Source: Blastococcus sp. TF02A-26 (GTDB lineage: Bacteria > Actinomycetota > Actinomycetes > Mycobacteriales > Geodermatophilaceae). Taken from it: a stretch of DNA of 64,000 nt. Under the pieces are notes generated by a model. It saw nothing but the letters and a program-made list of their open reading frames with translations, searched no databases and had not been told where the DNA came from. This document shows, one piece after another, positions 9,588 to 18,438 of this stretch. Numbering within the stretch: position 1 is the first letter of the stretch; every line of letters begins with the position of its first letter. A program made the position numbers and the translations under genes. Location of the stretch: positions 1 to 64,000 of the forward strand of contig NZ_QOHG01000009.1 of assembly GCF_003319125.1 (NCBI RefSeq), written 5' to 3'.

Positions 9588-10556
9588 GTGGCGGAGCAGT
9601 TGCTGGGCGGGGGGTTGCTGTTCTGCGACGCCCGGTTCCACGACCTGAACGGCGTGCCGTCCGGCGCACGCCGGTGGTACGACCACCGCGGCCGCGAGGG
9701 GACGCTGGTCGGCGTGCTGTCGGGCGTGGTCACCGACGGCGTCCTGCTGTCCGGGCACAGTGCTCCCTTCGGCGGGCCGGACCTGGTGCGGGAGGACCCG
9801 ACCGTCGACGACGTCGTGGGGCTCGTCAGGGAGGGGCTCGCCCGGGCCCGTGCCGACGGTCTCCGGGAGGTGCGGATCCGCTGCCGGCCGCCGGAGTACT
9901 CGGCCGCCGAGCCGCTGGTCGAGTACGCGCTGCTGCAGGCCGGGTTCGCCGTCGAGCACTGCGACCTCAACCAGGTGGTGGACCTGCGCGGGCTCGGACC
10001 GGACACCGACCCGCTGTCGCTGCTGAGCCGAAAGCGGGCGCGGGACGTGCGCGCCGACCTCGCGTTGCCCTACGAGCTGACCGAGGCCGTCCACGACGAG
10101 GAGATCGCCGTCGCCCAGGGGATCCTGGCGGCCAACCGGGCGGCCCACGGCCGCCCGCCGGGCCTGCCGGCCGGGTACCTGGCGCGGGCACGCGAGGCGT
10201 TCCCCGGCCGGGTGCACGTGTGGGTGCTCCGCCACGACGGGCGCCCGGTGGCGGCCGCCGTCGTGTACCGCGTGCTGTCCGACGTCGACCTGCTGGTGGC
10301 CTGGGGCGACGACGCCGCGCACGGACTCCAGCGCTCGCCCATGAACCTGCTGGCGCACCGGCTGGTCGAGACGTCGCTGCGCACCGGCGCGCGGCTGCTG
10401 GACATGGGGCCCTCGAGCGAGAAGGACGGCAGTCCCAACCTCGGGCTGGCCCACTTCAAGCGCAGCGTCGGTGCCCGGCCGGGCACGCGGAAGGTCCTCG
10501 TCACCTCCCTCGTCCGGCCCGGCGCCGATGTCAGCGGAGCTCCGCCGGGACCGTGA
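9588..10556 (+). CDS. FemAB/BioF2-like GNAT-fold acyltransferase
   Basis: 322 residues, soluble. The architecture resembles peptidoglycan-bridge FemAB and BioF2-like acyltransferases: a first GNAT-like half (1-150) and a second half with RPVAAAVVYRVLSDVDLLVAWG, then RLLDMGPSSEKDGSPNLGLA and HFKRSVGA, the ending typical of lipid-II or glycan-linked aminoacyl or acyl transfer enzymes. Start GTG 9588, preceded by GGGAG. It diverges from the sugar operon and overlaps the acyltransferase gene tail-to-tail by 26 bases, so the transcripts are antisense at their 3' ends. It likely decorates the same glycan; the substrate is unknown. Confidence 0.7.
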   Translation: MAEQLLGGGLLFCDARFHDLNGVPSGARRWYDHRGREGTLVGVLSGVVTDGVLLSGHSAPFGGPDLVREDPTVDDVVGLVREGLARARADGLREVRIRCRPPEYSAAEPLVEYALLQAGFAVEHCDLNQVVDLRGLGPDTDPLSLLSRKRARDVRADLALPYELTEAVHDEEIAVAQGILAANRAAHGRPPGLPAGYLARAREAFPGRVHVWVLRHDGRPVAAAVVYRVLSDVDLLVAWGDDAAHGLQRSPMNLLAHRLVETSLRTGARLLDMGPSSEKDGSPNLGLAHFKRSVGARPGTRKVLVTSLVRPGADVSGAPPGP

Positions 10557-11226
10557 ACGAGTCGAACGGGTCGCCGCCGGTGGCCTTGGCGGGGCTGCCG
10601 ACGTAGACCCCGCGCGGGGGCAGGTCCTTGACGACGACGGCGCCGGCTCCGACGACGCTGTCGGCGCCGATGGTGATGTTGTCGCCCACTGTGGCGTTCA
10701 CGCCCATGAACGCCGACGAACCGATCCGGCAGAAGCCCGACACCACGACGTGGGACGAGACGAAGACGTGGTCCTCGATGACGGTCCGGTGGCCGATGTG
10801 GTTGCCGCTCCAGAGCACCACGTTCTCCCCGACCGACACGTGGTGCTGCAGCACGTTGTTCTCGAACACGAACGAGTTCTCGCCGATGGTGACGTTGCGC
10901 CAGACGAACGCGTGCGGGCTCACGAAGGAGGCGCAGGTGTACCCGTGCGACTTCACCTGGCGGAAGAGCCGGGCGCGCAGTCGGTTCAGCCACGTGGACG
11001 ACAGCGCGACGAAGGTCTCCACCTGCGACGGGGGGTGGGTCTGCGTCAGGTCCTCGAGGGCGACGTACGGCAGTCCGCCCAGCCCCTCGGCCTCGGCCGG
11101 CAGGAAGGCCCGCTCGGCGGCGAAGGCCACCACCTCGCGGTCGGAGTCGACCGTGAAGTACTCGTAGGCGATGTCGGCGGTCTCACCGGCGCCCACGATG
11201 ACGATGGGTTTGGCACTGGCGGTCAC
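10531..11226 (-). CDS. PglD/NeuD-type hexapeptide acetyltransferase
   Basis: 231 residues. N-terminal Rossmann-like PglD domain (1-80; KPIVIVGAGETADIAYEYF), then a left-handed beta-helix (about 100-215) with hexapeptide repeats such as VTIGENSFVFENNVLQHHV, IGHRTVIEDHVF and VGAGAVVVKDLPPRGVYVG. The central His residues fit the acetyl-CoA-dependent N-acetylation of an amino sugar. It could act on the 3-amino sugar made by the divergent operon, in the role FdtC/QdtC play. GTG 11226 has GGAGG five bases upstream. It lies 21 bases downstream of the glycosidase-fold gene and is probably co-transcribed with it. Confidence 0.82.
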   Translation of the reverse strand: MTASAKPIVIVGAGETADIAYEYFTVDSDREVVAFAAERAFLPAEAEGLGGLPYVALEDLTQTHPPSQVETFVALSSTWLNRLRARLFRQVKSHGYTCASFVSPHAFVWRNVTIGENSFVFENNVLQHHVSVGENVVLWSGNHIGHRTVIEDHVFVSSHVVVSGFCRIGSSAFMGVNATVGDNITIGADSVVGAGAVVVKDLPPRGVYVGSPAKATGGDPFDSFTVPAELR

Positions 11227-11247
11227 TGCGGCCTCCGCGGTCGTGGG

Positions 11248-12225
11248 TCAGGGGACGAGCGGCAGGGGCCGGCGGAGCGCGGCGACACCGAAGCCGTCCC
11301 GCCCGTAGCCGTTGCCGTTGTAGAACAGGAACGTCCCGGCGCCCGTGGTCACGACCGCCGGGTAGGCGACCATCTCGGAGTCCCAGCCCGCGTCGGCGAC
11401 GTCGAGGCCGAGCAGGCCGTCGTGCCGGCGCCAGGACCGCCCGTCGGCGGAGTCAGCGAAGGTGAGCCGGTAGGTCGTCGCCTCGGTCCCGGCGCCGAAG
11501 AACATCCGCCAGCCCGCCTCGTGCCGGACCACGTACGGCCGCCCGACCCGGTGCTCGTCGGGTGACCCCAGGGGGACGGCGACCTCGCCGGCGTCGGGGA
11601 AGTCGAGTCCGTCGGGCGAGTCCATCTGCCGGATGTCGTACACCGGCAGGAGCTTGGTCCGCCCCTCGCGGAACTCGTGACCGGCGCCGTACCAGCAGCG
11701 CCAGCCGCCGTCCTCAGCGCGCACGAGGGAGTGCACGACGCGGAAGAGCCGCTCGCCGGGACTGGTCCGCAGCAGCGGCCGGTCCCGGAGGCGGGTGAAG
11801 GTGCCCGGGTCGGCGACGGGCGCGCTCGCCAGCCCGGAGAAGACGCGGAACCGCTCGCCCGGACCGGCGGGGGGCTGGTAACCCGCGTAGTACAGCCGCA
11901 CGTCGGACCGGTCGGTGCCGACCACGGCGCAGGGGACCACCCCGGCGGCGTCGAAGGTGCCGGGAGCGCCGGGGGTCAGTGCCGCGGTGCGGGCCTCGGC
12001 GATCACGCGGGTCGGGTCCTCGAGGTCGAGGTCGACCCACCAGACCGAACTCGCGCCATCGGCGTCCCGGCAGCCGGTGAAGACCCGGATGCGGTCGCCG
12101 AGCAGGAGGGGCGTCGGCTGCAACGCGCCGGTCAGGCCGCTGCCTTCGGGGGCGCTCCACACCAGCCCCAGCCGGTCCCAGAGCATCGGCTCCACGGGAG
12201 CGGCCTCCGCGCGACCGGTCAGCAC
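11248..12225 (-). CDS. Glycoside-hydrolase-fold protein (GH43/GH130-like five-bladed propeller)
   Basis: 325 residues, no signal peptide. Repeating strands with QPTPLLLGDRIRVFTGCRDADG, DVRLYYAGYQ, GGWRCWYGAGHEF, GWRMFFGAGTE and GTFLFYNGNGYGRDGFG match proteins annotated as glycosidase-like in polysaccharide clusters, related to the GH43/GH130 superfamily. The catalytic acids cannot be assigned with confidence, so it may be an enzyme acting on an activated sugar or a non-catalytic member. GTG 12225 is preceded by TAGGTT and six bases, consistent with leaderless initiation; an alternative ATG lies at 12186. Confidence 0.65.
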   Translation of the reverse strand: MLTGRAEAAPVEPMLWDRLGLVWSAPEGSGLTGALQPTPLLLGDRIRVFTGCRDADGASSVWWVDLDLEDPTRVIAEARTAALTPGAPGTFDAAGVVPCAVVGTDRSDVRLYYAGYQPPAGPGERFRVFSGLASAPVADPGTFTRLRDRPLLRTSPGERLFRVVHSLVRAEDGGWRCWYGAGHEFREGRTKLLPVYDIRQMDSPDGLDFPDAGEVAVPLGSPDEHRVGRPYVVRHEAGWRMFFGAGTEATTYRLTFADSADGRSWRRHDGLLGLDVADAGWDSEMVAYPAVVTTGAGTFLFYNGNGYGRDGFGVAALRRPLPLVP

Positions 12226-12231
12226 CGCAGC

Positions 12232-12237
12232 AACCTA
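12232..12237 (-). promoter_or_regulatory. -10 element of a leaderless promoter (glycosidase-fold gene)
   Basis: TAGGTT on the minus strand followed by GCTGCG and then the GTG start at 12225. A TANNNT hexamer six bases before the start codon is the usual layout of actinobacterial leaderless transcripts. No clear -35 is seen. Confidence 0.5.
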
Positions 12238-12251
12238 CACCGGCCGGTCCG

Positions 12252-12288
12252 GCCGTCCCGCTCCGCGACGGGCGCGGACCGGGACGGC
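12252..12288 (-). terminator. fumC terminator hairpin
   Basis: Arms GCCGTCCCG (12252-12260) and CGGGACGGC (12280-12288) form a nine-base stem just after the fumC stop at 12297; CCGG-containing flanks can extend the stem with small bulges. Confidence 0.55.
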
Positions 12289-12296
12289 ACCGGGCA

Positions 12297-13727
12297 TCAG
12301 GGGTGGGTCATCGAGAGGACGTCGAGGGCGTCGTCGAGCTGCTGCTCGGTGAGCTTCCCCTGCTCGACGTAGCCACGCTCGACGACCACCTGGCGGATCG
12401 TCTTCTGCTCCTTGAGCGACTGCTTGGCGACGATCGCCGCCTCCTCGTAGCCGATGTACTTGTTCAGCGGCGTGACGATCGAGGGGGAGGACTCGGCGTA
12501 CTCCCGGCAGCGCTCCACGTTGGCCGTGATGCCGTCGACGCAGCGGTCGGCCAGCACCCGGCTGACGTTGGCCAGCAGGCGGATCGACTCGAGCACGTTG
12601 CGGGCCATGAGCGGCAGCGTCACGTTGAGCTCGAAGACGCCGGTCGTCCCGGCGAAGGTGACCGCGGCGTCGTTGCCGATCACCTGGGCGGCGACCTGGA
12701 TGGTCGCCTCCGGGATCACCGGGTTCACCTTGCCCGGCATGATCGAGCTGCCCGGCTGCAGGTCGGGCAGGTTGATCTCGGCGAGGCCGGTCCGCGGGCC
12801 GGAGCCCATCCAGCGCAGGTCGTTGGCGATCTTCACCAGGCCGACGGCGATGGTCTTCAGCTGACCGGACGCCTCGACCAGGCTGTCGCGCGAGCTCTGC
12901 GCCTCGAAGTGGTCACGCGCCTCGGTCAGCGGCAGGTCCAGCTCGCCGGCGAGCAACTCGATGATCTTCGCGGCGAAGCCGGGCGGGGTGTTGATGCCGG
13001 TACCGACGGCGGTGCCGCCCAGCGGCAGCTCGCCGATGCGGGGGAGCGAGGCGTGCAGTCGCTCGACGCCGTAGCGGACGGCGGCGGCGTAGCCACCGAA
13101 CTCCTGGCCGAGCGTGACCGGCGTGGCGTCCATGAGGTGCGTGCGGCCGCTCTTCACGACCTGTGCGAACTCGTCGGCCTTGCGCGACAGCGACAGCTCC
13201 AGGTGCTGCAGCGCCGGGATCAGGTCGCGGACGATCGCGCTCGTGGCCGCGACGTGGATGGCCGAGGGGAACACGTCGTTGGACGACTGCGAGGCGTTGA
13301 CGTGGTCGTTGGGGTGCACCGGCCGGCCGAGCGACTCGGTGGCCAGGGTGGCGATGACCTCGTTGGTGTTCATGTTGCTCGACGTCCCCGAGCCGGTCTG
13401 GAAGACGTCGATGGGGAAGTGCTCGTCGAACTCGCCCTGGGCGACGCGGGTGGCTGCCTCGCGGACCGCGCCGGCGACGTCGCCGTCGAGCACGCCCAGG
13501 TCGGCGTTGACGCTCGCGGCGGCGCCCTTGATGGCGGCCAGCGCGCCGATGAGGGCGCGCTCGATCGGGGTGCCCGAGATGGGGAAGTTCTCGACGGCGC
13601 GCTGGGTCTGGGCACGCCACTTCGCCCATGCCGGGACGCGGACCTCGCCCATCGAGTCGTGCTCGACGCGGTACTCCGCGGCGGCGTTCGAACCGTCCTG
13701 TCCAGAGGCGGTGTCGGCAGGGGGCAT
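12297..13727 (-). CDS. fumC: Class II fumarate hydratase
   Basis: 476 residues, normal length. It catalyses reversible hydration of fumarate to L-malate in the TCA cycle, as a homotetramer without iron-sulfur clusters. Signature motifs: [16 protein letters not shown], the substrate loop [34 protein letters not shown] and [20 protein letters not shown] 13727 has GGAG seven bases upstream. Together with glpX and the DUF4245 gene it belongs to a block with the same order as M. tuberculosis Rv1098c-Rv1100, but here three genes are inserted between fumC and glpX. Confidence 0.96.
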   Translation of the reverse strand: MPPADTASGQDGSNAAAEYRVEHDSMGEVRVPAWAKWRAQTQRAVENFPISGTPIERALIGALAAIKGAAASVNADLGVLDGDVAGAVREAATRVAQGEFDEHFPIDVFQTGSGTSSNMNTNEVIATLATESLGRPVHPNDHVNASQSSNDVFPSAIHVAATSAIVRDLIPALQHLELSLSRKADEFAQVVKSGRTHLMDATPVTLGQEFGGYAAAVRYGVERLHASLPRIGELPLGGTAVGTGINTPPGFAAKIIELLAGELDLPLTEARDHFEAQSSRDSLVEASGQLKTIAVGLVKIANDLRWMGSGPRTGLAEINLPDLQPGSSIMPGKVNPVIPEATIQVAAQVIGNDAAVTFAGTTGVFELNVTLPLMARNVLESIRLLANVSRVLADRCVDGITANVERCREYAESSPSIVTPLNKYIGYEEAAIVAKQSLKEQKTIRQVVVERGYVEQGKLTEQQLDDALDVLSMTHP

Positions 13728-13880
13728 GGCTGCGCTCCGTGTGGGGTGGAAGGGGTGGGTGCTCCGGGAGCGACCCTAGATGCCGGGGCTGCTCGCTCCG
13801 GGGGAGGCGTACCCGCGCCGTGCCCCACGGTGCGCCCGAGGGCCGTACGGTTCGCCGACCGTCGAGGCCGAGGAGCCCCC

Positions 13881-14534
13881 ATGACCGACAGCTACGGCAC
13901 CGCCGCACAGGCCGCTCCCGGCTACGGGGCGCCCGCGTATCCGCCGCCCGGTGCGGGGTACGGACCCGGGTACGGCGCGGGCCAGGTCCCCGGCTACGAC
14001 GTCACCTACGGCGCGATCGGCCACGGGGCGCCGCAGCCGTCGCCCCGCCCCGTCCCCGCGGCTCCGGCGTCGGCGTTCCCGGCCGGCCCCTACCGTCCGG
14101 TGCTGGTGGCGACGGCGGCTGCGGCGGTCCTCGTCGTGGGGGCCGGGGTGGCCGCAGCCGTGGCCGGCGCGATCATCGCGACCCAGGCCGACGACGTGGG
14201 CCGGGAGATCGGCGCGGAGCTGGGGCGCGCGCAGAACCAGCAGATGGACCAGATGATGGACGACTTCATGTCCATGGACCCGTACGCCTCGAGCGGGGGC
14301 GGCGTCTACGGGCCGCTCGGACCGGTGGAGCAGTCGCCGCCGGTGGCGCCCGGCGACCTCGGCCCGGACCCGGTGCTGAACGGCTACGCGGAGGAGTGCT
14401 TCGCCGGGGACCTGCAGGCCTGCGACGACCTCTTCTTCGAGTCGCCGCCGATGTCGGACTACGAGGAGTACGCCTCCACCTGCGGCGGCCGGGTCAAGAT
14501 CTACACCGTTCCGTACTGCACCGAGCTGGAGTGA
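13881..14534 (+). CDS. Single-pass membrane protein with a C-terminal four-cysteine module
   Basis: 217 residues. N-terminal Pro/Gly/Tyr-rich cytoplasmic region (1-70), a hydrophobic segment (about 72-102), then an acidic Met-rich helix (105-135) and an extracytoplasmic tail. The tail carries Cys173, Cys181, Cys201 and Cys213 spaced C-x7-C-x19-C-x11-C, with CDDLFFESP, DYEEYASTCGGR and PYC motifs; two disulfides are expected. The same module occurs twice in the next gene. ATG 13881 follows GAGGAG. No function is known to me; similar CDDL...YG-TCGGR tails are common in actinobacterial membrane proteins of the DUF4190-like type. Confidence 0.8.
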   Translation: MTDSYGTAAQAAPGYGAPAYPPPGAGYGPGYGAGQVPGYDVTYGAIGHGAPQPSPRPVPAAPASAFPAGPYRPVLVATAAAAVLVVGAGVAAAVAGAIIATQADDVGREIGAELGRAQNQQMDQMMDDFMSMDPYASSGGGVYGPLGPVEQSPPVAPGDLGPDPVLNGYAEECFAGDLQACDDLFFESPPMSDYEEYASTCGGRVKIYTVPYCTELE

Positions 14535-14716
14535 CCCCGGCGCCCCCGGCCGGGCGCCAGTGGCCTCCAAGTCCCGCGCAAGCGGGAGCGGCCAGGCTGC
14601 TGCACGGGACCTCCCCGTGACCTCGTCGTGCTGGTCGTGGGGGAGGGTGCCGAATAGCATCCCCACGCCACGTCCCTGACGTGCGCCGTTCCCGCGACGC
14701 TCGAGGAGTCCGCACC

Positions 14717-15868
14717 ATGTCTCAGCCTCCGTATCCGCCTCCGGGTGGCTCCGACCCGTCGGAGCAGCCTGGCTCGCAGGGCTGGGGGCAGCAGCCGGGC
14801 CAGCCGGGGCAGCAGCCCGACGAGGCCACGCAGCAGTTCGGTGAGCCGGCGCCGCCGACGGCGCAGTTCCCGGCCGGTCAGTACGGCCAGCCCGGTGAGC
14901 GCGACCAGACCGCGCAGTTCGGCCAGCCCCAGTACGGGCAGCCGCAGTACGGCCAGCCCCAGCCCGAGTACGGCCAGCCGCAGTACGGGCAGCCGCAGTA
15001 CGGCCAGCCCCAGCCCGAGTACGGGCAGCCGCAGTACGGGCAGCCCCAGTACGGCCAGCCCCAGTACGGGCAGCCCGAGTACGGCCAGCCGCAGTACGGC
15101 GGCCCGGGTGGTCCCGGCGGCCCGGTGCCGCCTCCCGGTGGCTACGGCGGCGGGCCCGGCGGCGGGTCCTCCGGTGGCGGCAGCGGCAAGCTGATCGCGA
15201 TCATCGCCGCGATCGTCGTCGTCCTCGCCGGCGCCGGCGTGGGCCTGTTCTTCCTGCTCAAGGACGACGACGGCGGCAGCGACACGGCCTCCCCGACCAC
15301 CACCGCGTCGACGAGCTCGTCGTCCTCGTCCAGCTCGTCGTCCTCGTCGAGCTCGTCGTCCTCGGTCGACTGCGAGGAGCCCTCGGGCAGCGGTTCCGCC
15401 GGGGTCCCCGACCCCGACAGCCCGTGCGACATCACGGAGGAGGACGAGGACGGCGACCTGCTGCCGCTCGCCATCGACTGCGCGGACGAGGACTGGGTGG
15501 CCTGCGACGACCTGTGGCTGCAGTCGCCGGTCGGCTCGGAGTGGGAGGAGTACGGCTCCACGTGCGGCGGTCGCAACGAGGAGCTCTACGGCGGGTGCGA
15601 GGACGAGTACGCCGGCGGCGGTGCCGGCGGTGGCGGTGGCGGGGGCGGTGGCGAGATCCCGGCTGCGACCATCCCGCCGACCGGTCTCGGTGACGACCCC
15701 GCGCTGAACGCCCAGGCCCAGGCCTGCTTCGACGGGAACATGCAGACCTGCGACGACCTGTTCTTCGCGGCGCCGATCGACTCGCCGTACCAGGACTACG
15801 CCGACAGCTGCGCGGGCCGTCAGCCCGTGGGCACCGGTGAGCTCTGCCGGGTCACCTTCCCGAGCTGA
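14717..15868 (+). CDS. Membrane protein with QYGQP repeats, poly-Ser linker and two four-cysteine modules
   Basis: 383 residues. Order: Pro/Gln/Gly-rich N-terminus; [10 protein letters not shown] repeats (68-128); Gly-rich spacer; one membrane segment (about 158-183); acidic patch; 17 consecutive serines (200-216); module A with Cys255, Cys263, Cys283 and Cys294; a nine-Gly stretch (304-312) in a Gly-rich hinge (299-312); module B with Cys337, Cys345, Cys365 and Cys377. Both modules share CDDL and the C-[AG]-GR motif with the neighbouring gene's tail, at identical spacing. The cytoplasmic repeat region is probably disordered, and the Ser and Gly tracts would let the modules extend into the wall. 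ATG 14717 follows GAGGAG. Likely a tandem duplication with the preceding gene; function unknown. Confidence 0.82.
   Translation: MSQPPYPPPGGSDPSEQPGSQGWGQQPGQPGQQPDEATQQFGEPAPPTAQFPAGQYGQPGERDQTAQFGQPQYGQPQYGQPQPEYGQPQYGQPQYGQPQPEYGQPQYGQPQYGQPQYGQPEYGQPQYGGPGGPGGPVPPPGGYGGGPGGGSSGGGSGKLIAIIAAIVVVLAGAGVGLFFLLKDDDGGSDTASPTTTASTSSSSSSSSSSSSSSSSSVDCEEPSGSGSAGVPDPDSPCDITEEDEDGDLLPLAIDCADEDWVACDDLWLQSPVGSEWEEYGSTCGGRNEELYGGCEDEYAGGGAGGGGGGGGGEIPAATIPPTGLGDDPALNAQAQACFDGNMQTCDDLFFAAPIDSPYQDYADSCAGRQPVGTGELCRVTFPS
14918..15100 (+). repeat. Tandem 12-15 base coding repeats (QYGQP)
   Basis: Within the previous gene, the units CAGTACGGGCAGCC and CAGTACGGCCAGCC alternate with CAGCCCGAGTACGGCCAGCC about a dozen times. 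The near-identity at DNA level, with alternating GGG/GGC glycine codons, suggests recent expansion and likely length variation between strains. Confidence 0.85.
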
Positions 15869-15895
15869 GGTCCGCCTCGGCACCCGCTGATCCGT

Positions 15896-15934
15896 ACACC
15901 GGCCCGGCACCTCGACGAGGTGCCGGGCCGGTGT
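15896..15934. terminator. Strong palindromic terminator
   Basis: Two perfect 19-base arms (15896-15914 and 15916-15934) separated by one base; in practice a 17-base stem with a five-base loop. It lies 27 bases after the preceding gene's stop and just before the promoter of the DUF1707 gene. Confidence 0.8.
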
Positions 15935-15954
15935 CGTCGCGGGGGGCGGGCCTC

Positions 15955-15960
15955 TACGGT
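15955..15960 (+). promoter_or_regulatory. -10 element of a leaderless promoter (DUF1707 gene)
   Basis: TACGGT, then CGGTAC, then the GTG start at 15967. TANNNT six bases from the start codon and no ribosome site upstream point to a leaderless transcript. Confidence 0.55.
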
Positions 15961-15966
15961 CGGTAC

Positions 15967-16620
15967 GTGACCGACGACGCCGACCGGACGCCGGCCGTCC
16001 GCGCCTCCGACGCCGACCGCGAGGCCGTGGTGGCCCGGCTGCAGACCGCGCTCACCGAGGGCCGCATCGACGTCGACGAGTTCGGCGAGCGCGTCGCCGC
16101 CGCGTACGCCGCGGTGACCACCGCCGACCTCGCGGGGCCGGTGGCCGACCTGCCGGGGCCGGCTCCCGCCGCGGCGCCCGCCGCGGCGCCCGCCCCCGTG
16201 GTGGGCGGTCGCGCGCCGGAGCGGGTCACGTCGTTCTTCGGCGACGTGGTGGTGCAGGGCGGGACCGCCCTGCCGCAGGCGATCGCCACCGTGTTCGGCG
16301 ACATCCGGCTGGACCTGCGCGGCCTGCGCACCTCCGCCGACCGCGTCGAGCTCGGCCTGGGCGCCGTCTTCGGCGACGTCGAGGTGGTGGTGGACGAGGG
16401 CGTGGAGGCCGAGCTGCAGGGCTGGACCGTCTTCGGCGACAAGCGGACCGAGCTGGCCCCGGTGCCGCGCGCACCGGGCACGCCCCTGGTCGTCGTCCGT
16501 GCCCGGACGCTCTTCGGCGACCTGCGGCTGCGCAGTCTCGCGCCGGGCGAGCCCACCAGCCGGTGGCGGGCCCGCCTCGAGCGGTGGCACCGCGGCCACC
16601 TCCCGCCACCCCCGCGGTGA
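15967..16620 (+). CDS. DUF1707 and LiaF-like cell-wall stress response protein
   Basis: 217 residues. The N-terminal DUF1707/SHOCT-like domain (about 10-60; VRASDADREAVVARLQTAL and GRIDVDEFGERVAAAYAA) is followed by an Ala/Pro linker (68-80) and a C-terminal beta-rich region with repeated FFGDV, VFGDI, VFGDV, VFGDK and LFGDL motifs, as in DUF2154/LiaF-type cell-wall-active antibiotic response proteins. No membrane segment is visible, so it is probably cytoplasmic or peripheral. Leaderless GTG start at 15967. It ends 13 bases from the convergent glpX stop. Confidence 0.85.
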   Translation: MTDDADRTPAVRASDADREAVVARLQTALTEGRIDVDEFGERVAAAYAAVTTADLAGPVADLPGPAPAAAPAAAPAPVVGGRAPERVTSFFGDVVVQGGTALPQAIATVFGDIRLDLRGLRTSADRVELGLGAVFGDVEVVVDEGVEAELQGWTVFGDKRTELAPVPRAPGTPLVVVRARTLFGDLRLRSLAPGEPTSRWRARLERWHRGHLPPPPR

Positions 16621-16633
16621 GGACCCGGTCGGG

Positions 16634-17695
16634 CTACTCGGTGTCGTGCCGGTCGAAGGGCACCGCGGAGTAGGCCCGCAGCTTCTCCAGCGAGTGCAGG
16701 CTGTCGATCAGCCGGATCGTCCCCGAGCGCGAGCGCATGACCAGCGACTGCGTGGTGCAGCCCCCGGCGCGGTACTGCACCCCGCGCAGCAGCTCGCCGT
16801 CGGTCACGCCGGTGGCGACGAAGAAGACGTCGCCGGCGACCAGGTCGTCGATGGAGAGGACGCGGTCGAGGTCGTGACCGGCGTCGATCGCCTTCTGCCG
16901 CTCCTCGTCGTCCTTGGGCCACAGCCGGCCCTGCAGCGCACCGCCCATGCACTTGAGCGCGCAGGCCGCGATGATCCCCTCGGGCGTGCCGCCGATGCCG
17001 ACCAGCATGTCGACGCCGGTGCCCTCGCGGGCGGCGGCGATCGCGCCGGCCACGTCGCCGTCGCTGATGAACTTGATGCGCGCGCCGGCCTCCCGGACCT
17101 CGTGCACCAGCTGCTCGTGCCGCGGGCGGTCGAGGATGCAGACGGTCACGTCGGCGACGGTGCTGTGCTTGGCCTTGGCCACCCGGCGGATGTTCTCCGC
17201 GACGGGGGCGGTGATGTCGACGACGTCGGCGGCGGCCGGGCCGACGGCGATCTTCTCCATGTAGAAGACCGCCGACGGGTCGTACATCGCGCCGCGGTCG
17301 GCGACGGCCATGACCGAGATCGCGTTGGGCATGCCCTTGGCCATGAGCGTGGTGCCGTCGACCGGGTCGACCGCCACGTCCGTCTCCGGGCCGTAGCCGT
17401 CGCCGACCTGCTCGCCGTTGTAGAGCATGGGCGCCTCGTCCTTCTCGCCCTCGCCGATCACCACGACGCCGCGCATGCTCACCGTGCCGATGAGCGCCCG
17501 CATCGCGTCGACGGCCGCGCCGTCCCCACCGTTCTTGTCCCCCCGGCCGACCCAGCGCCCGGCGGCCATCGCCCCGGCCTCGGTGACCCGGACCAGCTCG
17601 AGAGCCAGGTTGCGGTCCGGCGCGGGGCGGTCGGCGAGGAAGGTGCTCGCGCGGCCGGTCGGGTTCGGCTGTCCGTCGGGGAGCGGCAGTGACAC
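16634..17695 (-). CDS. glpX: Class II fructose-1,6-bisphosphatase
   Basis: 353 residues. It hydrolyses fructose-1,6-bisphosphate to fructose-6-phosphate in gluconeogenesis with Mg2+ or Mn2+. GlpX motifs: [34 protein letters not shown] (metal ligands), [18 protein letters not shown] and [20 protein letters not shown]. The N-terminus matches long actinobacterial GlpX proteins, the only FBPase in mycobacteria. GTG 17695 has GGAGG four bases upstream. It diverges from the DUF4245 gene, as Rv1099c does from Rv1100. Confidence 0.95.
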   Translation of the reverse strand: MSLPLPDGQPNPTGRASTFLADRPAPDRNLALELVRVTEAGAMAAGRWVGRGDKNGGDGAAVDAMRALIGTVSMRGVVVIGEGEKDEAPMLYNGEQVGDGYGPETDVAVDPVDGTTLMAKGMPNAISVMAVADRGAMYDPSAVFYMEKIAVGPAAADVVDITAPVAENIRRVAKAKHSTVADVTVCILDRPRHEQLVHEVREAGARIKFISDGDVAGAIAAAREGTGVDMLVGIGGTPEGIIAACALKCMGGALQGRLWPKDDEERQKAIDAGHDLDRVLSIDDLVAGDVFFVATGVTDGELLRGVQYRAGGCTTQSLVMRSRSGTIRLIDSLHSLEKLRAYSAVPFDRHDTE

Positions 17696-17813
17696 AGGAC
17701 CTCCATGGATGAGACCCCTCCCGGGGTCCCTCCCTGGCTCGGAGGGGTCCTCGGATGCGCGGTCGCGGGACGACGGCGGCAGAGCGGGGGAGCTGTGCTG
17801 CGATCCTAGGGGA

Positions 17814-18431
17814 ATGACCGGAGCGGGCCCCTCGGACCAGCAGCAGCAGACCGTCCCCGCGGAGGAGCTGCCGGCACCGACGTCGGCGGTCGAGCGGGCC
17901 AACCGGATGAGCGCGCAGAACATGCTCCGCTCCCTCGCCCCACTGGTGGTGATCTGCGTGGCGTTCGTCGGGTGGCTGGCCTTCCTCCGGCAGGACGACC
18001 GGGACCCGGTGCGGCCGATCGACCCCGCGCCGAGCATCGGGCGGGCGGCGGAGTACGCCGCGTACCCGCTGGAGGCGCCCGAGGACCTGCCGGAGGGCTT
18101 CCGCGCGACCGACACCGACGTGACCGCGAGCCCGGAGACCCCGGGCAGCCCGGTGACGCTGGGGATCGACTACGTGACCCCGGCCGACGAGTACGCCGTC
18201 TACGTCACCAGTGACGACCCGGACGCCCCCGAGGTGGACGACGTCCTCGACGGCGCCGAGAACCAGGGGACGGTCGACGTCGACGGCGACGAGTGGACGC
18301 GGGCGACCACGACGCGGGACGAGACGGTGCTCTTCCGGGAGCTCGACGGGGTGACCCAGCTGGTCACCGGATCGGCCGGCGAGGACGACCTGCGCACCCT
18401 CGCCGCCGCGGCCCGGCCGGTCGCCGGCTGA
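17814..18431 (+). CDS. DUF4245 membrane-anchored protein
   Basis: 205 residues. Gln-rich cytoplasmic N-terminus (1-40), one membrane helix (about 41-57; [18 protein letters not shown]), then an extracytoplasmic domain (60-205) with [13 protein letters not shown] and [19 protein letters not shown], typical of DUF4245. This family sits next to glpX across actinobacteria (Rv1100 in M. tuberculosis), which is the strongest support. Function unknown, possibly envelope-related. ATG 17814 is preceded by AGGGGA at very short spacing. Confidence 0.88.
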   Translation: MTGAGPSDQQQQTVPAEELPAPTSAVERANRMSAQNMLRSLAPLVVICVAFVGWLAFLRQDDRDPVRPIDPAPSIGRAAEYAAYPLEAPEDLPEGFRATDTDVTASPETPGSPVTLGIDYVTPADEYAVYVTSDDPDAPEVDDVLDGAENQGTVDVDGDEWTRATTTRDETVLFRELDGVTQLVTGSAGEDDLRTLAAAARPVAG

Positions 18432-18438
18432 CCGCGGA

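Noticed and set aside
14935-15095. CRISPR-like periodic repeats
   Set aside because: They are in-frame QYGQP codons with no unique spacers and no cas genes.
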